A model generated the notes under the pieces. It saw nothing but the letters and a program-made list of their open reading frames with translations, searched no databases and was not told the origin of the DNA. Shown here one piece after another: positions 6,623 to 11,597 of a DNA stretch of 11,597 nt. A program made the translations under genes and the position numbers. The number at the start of each line of letters is the position of its first letter. Positions within the stretch are counted from its first letter, which is position 1. The DNA is taken from assembly GCA_002688335.1 (NCBI GenBank), contig NZCQ01000008.1, forward strand, positions 1 through 11,597, written 5' to 3'. This DNA is from Candidatus Pacearchaeota archaeon (GTDB lineage Archaea > Nanobdellota > Nanobdellia > Pacearchaeales > GW2011-AR1).

Positions 6623-7681
6623 TCAATTAATAAGTTTTAACTTGATTAAAGGATTTAGTATTTTGTTTAAATCTCTTTCTTTAAACTGATTATCTTTCGG
6701 AATTACTCCTATGACTACTGGCATTTTGCTTGTTTTAATGTAGGGAAGATATTTATCTATCTCATGTCCGAAACAATAAATAAATCTAGCCCCCTTTTCC
6801 GAGATCCAATGTTTTATCTTATCCTTATATCTTTCTCTATATTCTATTCTTCGATTTTCATCTTTATGATTCCACCATCCTAAAACTTCAAAATTAAATC
6901 TTCCCACCTTAAAATCGGTTGTATATTTTCTTTTAGAAGAGAATAATGTTTCGTATTCATATCCTGTTTTATTTTTCATTAATCGATTACAAAATTGCAT
7001 TTCGGGTATTGAGCTTACTCTTGTTCCATCATCACATTCATGTTTGTATTTTCTATTTGTTATTTCCTTATAACTAATGCCTGATTTAAATACAGCCTCT
7101 TCCCAAGAACCAAATCTTTTACATGCAACAGCAAATAAGTCAGAATATTCTAATTGAATTAATCTTGATGATAAACTTATTCCTTTTTTATGAATCTCCT
7201 TTATTTTATGAACTATTCTTTCATCTGTCCAATATTTGTTTTTAATTATAGCAATTTTTCCATAGTAATCTATTCCTGCAGAAATAACAGCATTAGCATA
7301 TGTCCTGAAATATCTCTCTGCAGAAAAAACAATATCCTTTCTGATTTTTCTCATGTTTTTGTGAGAGATAATTGCACCCTTTTTATAGAGCTTTTTTATT
7401 TCATCTATTATCTCTTTTTTTGTCCATTTCTTTTGTTTCAATATTTTATTATAATCTATCCCAGATTCTATAATTGCATTTTCCCAAGATTTGAAACATT
7501 TTATGGCTGCCTTGAATAAAGGTCTTCTGTTTAAAGAACAAACTCTTGCAGACAGATCTCCTTTTTCATTTTTAATTTTTTGTATTTCCTTGATAACTTT
7601 TTCTTTATCCCAATATCCATGAGGAAATCTTTTTCCAGTTTTTTTTAGAATAATTCCTTTCTCCCTACACAATTTTCTCAC
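6623..7681 (-). CDS. Homing-endonuclease-like protein, C-terminal part (repeats plus PD-(D/E)XK-like domain)
   Basis: 352 residues from a GTG at 7681, but that GTG is unlikely to be a true start. The frame is open upstream to 7738 and encodes the rest of an HTH unit (KLSPVQIGRIYNISPPTV). Three endonuclease-associated repeats (HNH_repeat-like) follow, at about 24-77, 86-139 and 151-204. Each starts with W[DT] and a charged helix and ends with a pattern like FGSWEEAVFKSGISY. The C-terminus (about 215-315) looks PD-(D/E)XK-like: SSIPEMQF (Glu227), YTTDF (Asp256) and FNFEVLGWW (Glu265), with the motif Lys replaced. No HNH, GIY-YIG or LAGLIDADG motif is seen. It is best read as the second half of the protein beginning at 8109. 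The likely role is DNA cleavage at a specific site, as in free-standing homing endonucleases. It ends 16 nt before the small Cys gene. Confidence 0.8.
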   Translation of the reverse strand: MRKLCREKGIILKKTGKRFPHGYWDKEKVIKEIQKIKNEKGDLSARVCSLNRRPLFKAAIKCFKSWENAIIESGIDYNKILKQKKWTKKEIIDEIKKLYKKGAIISHKNMRKIRKDIVFSAERYFRTYANAVISAGIDYYGKIAIIKNKYWTDERIVHKIKEIHKKGISLSSRLIQLEYSDLFAVACKRFGSWEEAVFKSGISYKEITNRKYKHECDDGTRVSSIPEMQFCNRLMKNKTGYEYETLFSSKRKYTTDFKVGRFNFEVLGWWNHKDENRRIEYRERYKDKIKHWISEKGARFIYCFGHEIDKYLPYIKTSKMPVVIGVIPKDNQFKERDLNKILNPLIKLKLIN

Positions 7682-7725
7682 TGTTGGAGGAGAGATATTA
7701 TAGATCCTTCCTATTTGAACAGGAC

Positions 7726-8109
7726 TTAATTTTTTTTGTTAATTAATTCTTTTAACTCTTGTTCTGATGGTTCAATAAAACTTTTTGGAAGTCTAATCTC
7801 AGATATTGATTTTCCTTTTAGGTCAAATTTCTTAAATCTCCTATCTATGGCTCCCCAACTAACATTAAAAATTTTAGCAATCTCATTTTTTGATTTATGT
7901 TCTTTATCATGTAATCTTATTAGTTCTTCTTTAGTTGGTTCTTTAAAATTCTCCGATAATTGGTTTTCTGAAGAACTTCTTCTTTTTATTCCATATTTCT
8001 TCATGTCTCTGTAAATAGTTGTTTCGCTACCTCCATACTCTTTTATTATTTGTTGAGGAGATCTTTTATTTAGTTTATATTCTTCAATTAAAAGTTCTTT
8101 GGTAAACAT
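7726..8109 (-). CDS. Homing-endonuclease-like protein, N-terminal HTH part
   Basis: 127 residues from the ATG at 8109, encoding helix-turn-helix units. Unit 1 (about 2-40) contains RSPQQIIKEYGGSETTIYRD; unit 2 (about 59-97) contains KSKNEIAKIFNVSWGAIDRR; unit 3 starts at EPSEQELKELINKK and is cut by TAA immediately after an A8 run. With one more A, the frame continues into the 7681 gene. Unit 3 then aligns with unit 2 residue for residue without gaps, giving one protein of 495 residues. A GTG at 8130 would lengthen the frame, but TTATATAA sits exactly 21 nt before the ATG, which fixes the start. On its own this part would be a DNA-binding protein, possibly a truncated regulator made from the same gene. 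Confidence 0.8.
   Translation of the reverse strand: MFTKELLIEEYKLNKRSPQQIIKEYGGSETTIYRDMKKYGIKRRSSSENQLSENFKEPTKEELIRLHDKEHKSKNEIAKIFNVSWGAIDRRFKKFDLKGKSISEIRLPKSFIEPSEQELKELINKKN
7730..7737 (-). other. A8 slip site joining the two endonuclease frames
   Basis: On the minus strand the zero frame reads AAC AAA AAA AAT TAA. One extra A in the transcript, or a -1 ribosomal shift on A-AAA-AAT, bypasses the stop and enters the downstream frame (AAA TTA AGT CCT). The stop follows the run directly, as in many recoding sites. I did not see a strong stem-loop just downstream. A homopolymer sequencing error or a true deletion would look the same. Confidence 0.5.
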
Positions 8110-8130
8110 AATGGATTTGTTGGATGTCAC

Positions 8131-8138
8131 TTATATAA
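8131..8138 (-). promoter_or_regulatory. TATA box of the endonuclease gene
   Basis: TTATATAA on the minus strand, 21 nt before the ATG at 8109. It abuts the alternative GTG at 8130 and so argues against that start. Confidence 0.75.
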
Positions 8139-8170
8139 GCTTTTTGTGTTATATTTTCAACCCAGAAAAC

Positions 8171-8178
8171 CATAAATA
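8171..8178 (+). promoter_or_regulatory. TATA box of the nucleotidyltransferase pair
   Basis: CATAAATA, 21 nt before the ATG at 8200. It is preceded by a purine-rich CAGAAAAC stretch that could serve as a BRE. It is divergent from the endonuclease promoter, the two boxes being 32 bp apart. Confidence 0.7.
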
Positions 8179-8199
8179 CTTCTGGAACTTATTGACTGG

Positions 8200-8823
8200 A
8201 TGGAGTATGATAAAGAGAAGAAAGAGATAAGAACAACCAAGATTCTTAATGAATTGGATAAATTTACCATTGAATTTATAGATATTGCAAAAAAATTTGT
8301 TGATTATGTTATTGTTTCTGGATATGTTGCAATATTACTAGGAAGAACTAGGGCAAGTGAAGATGTTGATTTGTTGATTCCTCAGATGAAAAAAGAGACA
8401 TTTGTTGATTTGTGGGAGAAATTAAAATCTGAAGGATTTGAATGCTTGAATACAACAAATATTGATGGTGCTTTTTCTATGTTAGATGAACACGCCATCA
8501 GATTTGCTAAAGGATTACCAATACCAAATATAGAATTTAAGATAATAAAAACAGACCTTGATAAACATGCTCTTGATAATAAATTGAAGGTTATTTTGGA
8601 TGATTATTTCTTGTATGTATCTCCAATAGAATTGCAGATAGCATGTAAATTGTATTTAGGATCCCAGAAAGATCTTGAAGATGCTAAACACCTGCATGAT
8701 ATTTTCAAAGATAAAATTAATAAAGGGGAGTTACTTGATTTTATTAAGGAGTTGGACGTCAAAGATAGGTTTGATTTAATGGAAGAATATGGAGACACGT
8801 ACAGATTTAGAGATGTTGGATGA
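8200..8823 (+). CDS. Nucleotidyltransferase-fold protein, AbiEii/MNT-like
   Basis: 207 residues with the Pol-beta-type nucleotidyltransferase signature. SGYVAILLGRTRASEDVDLLI has the glycine at 41 and the paired metal carboxylates Asp55 and Asp57; the third is probably Glu112 in NIEFK. The C-terminal part (SPIELQIACKLYLGSQKDLEDAKHLHD) resembles the helical segment that follows the catalytic core in AbiEii/DUF6036-like proteins. Such proteins are often toxins or antitoxins that transfer nucleotides to tRNA or protein. The next gene overlaps its end, as expected for a two-gene toxin-antitoxin unit. The target is unknown; a housekeeping nucleotidyltransferase role is less likely given the context. 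The start is supported by the TATA box 21 nt upstream. Confidence 0.8.
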   Translation: MEYDKEKKEIRTTKILNELDKFTIEFIDIAKKFVDYVIVSGYVAILLGRTRASEDVDLLIPQMKKETFVDLWEKLKSEGFECLNTTNIDGAFSMLDEHAIRFAKGLPIPNIEFKIIKTDLDKHALDNKLKVILDDYFLYVSPIELQIACKLYLGSQKDLEDAKHLHDIFKDKINKGELLDFIKELDVKDRFDLMEEYGDTYRFRDVG

Positions 8824-9058
8824 TGAATTTAAGAAGAAGAATTTTATGGAACGATTAAGTTTTGTTAAATACTGGGCTAGGTATGTTAAGAATCATGATG
8901 ATAAATTGTGGAGTAAGGGACAAAAGAAGTTAATTGATGGGCAGTTTGATATGGCAAAAAGATTTTATGAAGGTGATTCTGAAAAAGAGAGTAAAAGATT
9001 AATTAGAATTATGAAAGAGTTTCAAATTAACAAGAGGTCTATGAGGAAATCTTCTTGA
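8789..9058 (+). CDS. Small partner of the nucleotidyltransferase, unknown family
   Basis: 89 residues, strongly charged and probably all-helical (KKKNFMERLSFVKYWARYVK, then SKRLIRIMKEFQINKRSMRK). I do not recognise a domain. The ATG at 8789 overlaps the nucleotidyltransferase gene by 35 nt. An in-frame ATG at 8813 would give 81 residues and an 11-nt overlap and is an equally good start; neither has a convincing Shine-Dalgarno site. The overlap and the lack of an own promoter show co-transcription with the nucleotidyltransferase. Size and order suit the second member of a toxin-antitoxin pair, but this rests on context only. Confidence 0.75.
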   Translation: METRTDLEMLDDEFKKKNFMERLSFVKYWARYVKNHDDKLWSKGQKKLIDGQFDMAKRFYEGDSEKESKRLIRIMKEFQINKRSMRKSS

Positions 9059-9095
9059 TGTAAGTAGGCATTAAAACAACCAGTGCCTAAAAACA

Positions 9096-9103
9096 TTTAT
9101 ATA
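9096..9103 (+). promoter_or_regulatory. TATA box of the cyclase-like receptor gene
   Basis: TTTATATA, 21 nt before the ATG at 9125. It lies within the longer open frame that begins at GTG 9083, and so excludes that start. A short TAGGCA/TGCCTA inverted repeat (9065-9070/9084-9089) is just upstream. Confidence 0.8.
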
Positions 9104-9124
9104 TCAAACACTATTGTTTTAGTT

Positions 9125-11335
9125 ATGAAAAAGAGAACGTTGTTGTTAGTCTTAAGTTTAGTTGTTTTGCAAGTTTCGTTTGTATCTGCTGGGATTTTCT
9201 TTTCTGATGTTGAAAGTAAGTACAATATAGGAGATATGATTGATTTGGATGTTAGTGTCGATCCGATTCAAGAAGGTTATTTGCTTAAAGTGGATTTAGT
9301 TTGCGATGATAATAATGTTTTAACTTTTAATAACCTTCCTGAAGGTGATGGAGAGGTTAATATTAAATTGCCTTTGAACTTCCATACTCTAGACCAAGTA
9401 AGCGGCCAATGTTATTTTGATGGAGATTATGCCGGAGATGTTAGAAGAAGTGGAGATTTTGAGATCTCTAAAAGATTATCTGTGAGACTTACTAGTGATT
9501 CGTTCTATATTTACCCTGGAGAGAGTGTTACAATTAGTGGGTTTGCTGAGAGATTGAACGGAATGCAGATTGACGGCGAGGTTGAAATTACAATTCCATT
9601 GTTGAAGGCTCTTGAAGTTGTTGTTGAAGAGAACGTTGAAGAAAATCTAGAAGTTGAAGAGGTTGTGGAAGGGGAAGTGGTTGTTAATGAAGGGGTTGTT
9701 AATGAAGAAACTCAAGAAGAGGAAGAAGTTCAAGAAGAAGAGGTTGTGGAAGAGATAGAGGAAAGTGATGGGGAAGCTATTGAGGAGGGTGTTGAAGAAG
9801 TTGAGGAGGTTAATGCTGGGACATATTATGGAAAGGTTGTAGAAGGAGAGTTCTCAGTTACTTTTGAATTAAATGGAGAGACTCCTGCAGGAGATTATAG
9901 GATAGATGTTATTGCTTATGAGGATATCTCTGGAGAGAAGGCTAGTGAGGGAGTTGCAATTGCTAACTTGCAAGTGTTTCAAGTATTAAAAGATGTTGAG
10001 ATTGTGTTGAGCAATCAGAATTTTAATCCCGGAGAGAGAATAGACCTTAGAGTAAACTTGTTGGATCAAGCAAAGCTGAACATTGATGATGAAGTTTCTA
10101 TAATCATAATGAATGAAATTGGTGAGAGAATTTATGAGAAAATAGTCCAAGCTGGAGAGACTGTTAATTATGATATCCCTACAAATATACCTTCTGGATA
10201 CTATGATATCGAAGCTAATAAGGGAGAGTTTAGTAATGTGCAAAGAGTTTACGTCAATGAAAAAGCTACAGTTGCTTTTGAAATAGAAGAGCAATCTCTG
10301 GTTGTGACTAATATTGGAAATGTTGTTTATGATAAAGACATTGAAGTTGAATTAAATGGAAAATCTTTTGTTAAGAGTGTTAAGCTGGCCTTGGGAGAAG
10401 CTAAAAAGCTTAAACTTACCGGAGCTAATGAGGAGTATGACATCCTTGTTAGAGATGGGGAGTCTGAACTATCTAGATCAGGAGTATTGTTAACCGGTAG
10501 AGCTGTTAATGTTGACTCTGTTAGTGAGCTAGGAAGCTTTCCAATAATAATGTGGATATTCATTATTGTTTTGTTGGCAATAGGAGTTTTATTTTTATTC
10601 AGAAATGTGTTTAAGAAGAAATCTTATGCGCACTTTAAGGATATGTCCAAGGTTGGTAAGGATGTAGTGGGGGATGAGAAAGATAAACGGGATAGCAAAA
10701 GAGAAGTTAAGGAGGATAAAAAAGATAGTAAGGATGATGGAAAGAATGGAGAGGGTATGAGTCAGGCAGAGCAAGTTTTAGTTTTGAAGGGTCATAGAAC
10801 TAAATCTGCTGTAATTGCTCTGAAGATTAAGAATAAAATTAGTGATTTTTCTAAGAAGAGTTTGCAGAATGCAATGAGCCATGTCTATGGAAAGAATGGG
10901 GCAGTTTACGAACATGGAGATTTCATTTTTGTTATTTTTAGTGCTCTTATGACCAAGGATAATAAGAATGAAGTTGAAGCTGCAAGATCTGCAGAGAAGA
11001 TAGTAGAGATTCTTAGTGAACATAATAAGAAGTTTAAGGACAAAATTGATTTTGGTATTGGCATAAATTCTGGAGAGATTATAAATAAGATGGAAGGGGG
11101 AAGATTGAAGTTTACAGCTCTTGGCAATGTGGTAGTTGCTGCTAAGAGGCTTGCTGAATTTTCAGACAAGCAAATATTGGTGACGAAGGAAGCTTATGAG
11201 AAAGGAATCTCTGAGATTAAAGCCGAGAAAAAAAAGATTGGAGATGGAGAAGTCTATCAGATTAGGAAGATCATAGATAGTGAAAAGAACAATAAGTTCA
11301 TTAAAGGGTTCTTGGATAGGATGAAGAAGGAATAG
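9125..11335 (+). CDS. Membrane receptor with extracellular beta domains and degenerate class III cyclase-like domain
   Basis: 736 residues from the ATG at 9125. Order: signal peptide 1-22 (LLLVLSLVVLQVSFVSA); extracellular, probably Ig-like beta segments with repeated PGE motifs (FYIYPGES, FNPGERIDL) over about 25-455, interrupted by a Glu/Val-rich low-complexity insert at about 165-230; TM helix 472-494; Lys/Asp-rich cytoplasmic linker to about 545; then a class III adenylate/guanylate cyclase-like domain at about 550-718. That domain has the family landmarks HGDFIFVIF, DFGIGINSGE and LKFTALGNVVVAAKRL. The first metal Asp position is Lys567 and the catalytic Asn position is Val671, while the second Asp (599) and the Arg (675) remain. 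It may therefore be a pseudo-enzyme acting as signal relay or nucleotide sensor. The GTG at 9083 would spoil the signal peptide. Confidence 0.85.
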   Translation: MKKRTLLLVLSLVVLQVSFVSAGIFFSDVESKYNIGDMIDLDVSVDPIQEGYLLKVDLVCDDNNVLTFNNLPEGDGEVNIKLPLNFHTLDQVSGQCYFDGDYAGDVRRSGDFEISKRLSVRLTSDSFYIYPGESVTISGFAERLNGMQIDGEVEITIPLLKALEVVVEENVEENLEVEEVVEGEVVVNEGVVNEETQEEEEVQEEEVVEEIEESDGEAIEEGVEEVEEVNAGTYYGKVVEGEFSVTFELNGETPAGDYRIDVIAYEDISGEKASEGVAIANLQVFQVLKDVEIVLSNQNFNPGERIDLRVNLLDQAKLNIDDEVSIIIMNEIGERIYEKIVQAGETVNYDIPTNIPSGYYDIEANKGEFSNVQRVYVNEKATVAFEIEEQSLVVTNIGNVVYDKDIEVELNGKSFVKSVKLALGEAKKLKLTGANEEYDILVRDGESELSRSGVLLTGRAVNVDSVSELGSFPIIMWIFIIVLLAIGVLFLFRNVFKKKSYAHFKDMSKVGKDVVGDEKDKRDSKREVKEDKKDSKDDGKNGEGMSQAEQVLVLKGHRTKSAVIALKIKNKISDFSKKSLQNAMSHVYGKNGAVYEHGDFIFVIFSALMTKDNKNEVEAARSAEKIVEILSEHNKKFKDKIDFGIGINSGEIINKMEGGRLKFTALGNVVVAAKRLAEFSDKQILVTKEAYEKGISEIKAEKKKIGDGEVYQIRKIIDSEKNNKFIKGFLDRMKKE

Positions 11336-11337
11336 TA

Positions 11338-11366
11338 AACTTTTGCATTTTACACTTAATTTGCTG
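11338..11366 (+). repeat. Second copy of the 29-bp AACTTTTGC element
   Basis: 26 of 29 bases match 3362-3390 (AACTTTTGCATTTTA, then AATTTGCTG); the differences are all C/T changes. It lies between the receptor stop and the TATA box of the last gene. Here the element lacks the right arm that makes the eno copy palindromic, so the conserved part is the 29-bp core with two TTTGC units 18 bp apart. Confidence 0.6.
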
Positions 11367-11387
11367 AAAAATCTAGGAGTGAAAAGA

Positions 11388-11395
11388 TTTAAATA
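11388..11395 (+). promoter_or_regulatory. TATA box of the last, partial gene
   Basis: TTTAAATA, exactly 21 nt before the ATG at 11417. Confidence 0.75.
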
Positions 11396-11416
11396 GAAGC
11401 TATCTCTGGTTCTTCA

Positions 11417-11597
11417 ATGACAATTGATATGAGGGATCTTGATGACAGGGACCGGAAAAAATTGATTAATGAAGGATTGAGTGTTTTGCCAGATGAAGTT
11501 CCTTCAAGTTATGTAGAGGATCCGAATACTTGTCCCTGTGTTATAGAACAGAGTTGTGAAGGAATAAAGGATCCTGATTATCTTGGTAAGTGCGTAG
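11417..11597 (+). CDS. Unknown Cys-containing protein, 5' part only
   Basis: 60 codons are visible, starting MTIDMRDLDDRDRKK and still open at the window edge. The N-terminus is highly acidic and basic. Cysteines occur as TCPC (two), QSC and GKC within the last 25 visible residues, which suggests a metal or Fe-S site, but no family can be assigned. The TATA box 21 nt upstream supports the start, and the 29-bp element at 11338 lies just upstream of that promoter. Confidence 0.65.
   Translation, partial: MTIDMRDLDDRDRKKLINEGLSVLPDEVPSSYVEDPNTCPCVIEQSCEGIKDPDYLGKCV

Noticed and set aside
6627..6649. Hairpin TTAATAAGTT/AACTTGATTAA at the end of the endonuclease gene as a terminator
   Set aside because: The loop is only two to four bases, the stem is almost pure A/T and partly coding. 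It may equally be chance in AT-rich DNA.
9065..9089. TAGGCA/TGCCTA inverted repeat before the receptor promoter
   Set aside because: A 6-bp arm with a 13-nt spacer is not rare enough in a sequence this size, and no second copy is seen.
9083..9124. GTG 9083 start for the receptor
   Set aside because: It would put the promoter inside the gene and add a non-signal N-terminus before a good signal peptide beginning at ATG 9125.
11228..11235. A8 run in the receptor gene as a further slip site
   Set aside because: It is read in frame as Lys codons, and the cyclase-like domain continues normally on both sides.

Overview
The window reads as AT-rich archaeal chromosome, most likely from a DPANN-type lineage (Pacearchaeota/Woesearchaeota-like; this placement is inference). 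The archaeal signs are a ThrRS with an archaeal-style N-terminal editing domain, an archaeal/eukaryotic-type TrpRS, an archaeal-length enolase, and TATA-box promoters with leaderless starts. Eight genes carry an A/T-rich 8-mer exactly 21 nt before the start codon. I used that rule to choose starts, and it moves several away from the longest open frame.

Layout. 1-1422 (-): thrS, 3' end cut by the window edge. 1468-2001 (-): a NYN/PIN-like nuclease preceded by two perfect 47-bp tandem repeats (2007-2102), each able to form a long hairpin. 2131-3318 (-): enolase. 3319-3504: a divergent regulatory region with four copies of AACTTTTG and a perfect 14-bp inverted repeat. 3505-5301 (+): a tightly coupled pair, a small one-TM protein and a 522-residue protein I do not recognise. 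5302-6414 (-): trpS, abutting the previous gene tail to tail with no spacer. 6423-6606 (-): a 60-residue Cys-containing protein whose frame is broken at an A8 run. 6623-8109 (-): a homing-endonuclease-like protein (three HTH units, three endonuclease-associated repeats, a PD-(D/E)XK-like end), split into two frames at another A8 run. 8200-9058 (+): a nucleotidyltransferase and a small overlapping partner, organised like a toxin-antitoxin pair. 9125-11335 (+): a secreted-sensor/TM/degenerate class III cyclase-like receptor. 11417-end (+): start of an unknown Cys-containing protein.

Housekeeping genes (thrS, eno, trpS) alternate with accessory modules. No continuous operon links the accessory genes. 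The best candidates for undescribed biology are the NYN nuclease with its tandem hairpin repeats (an arrangement resembling a type III toxin-antitoxin locus), the endonuclease gene split at an A8 slip site directly followed by a stop, the unknown pair at 3505-5301, and the cyclase-like receptor that has lost key catalytic residues.
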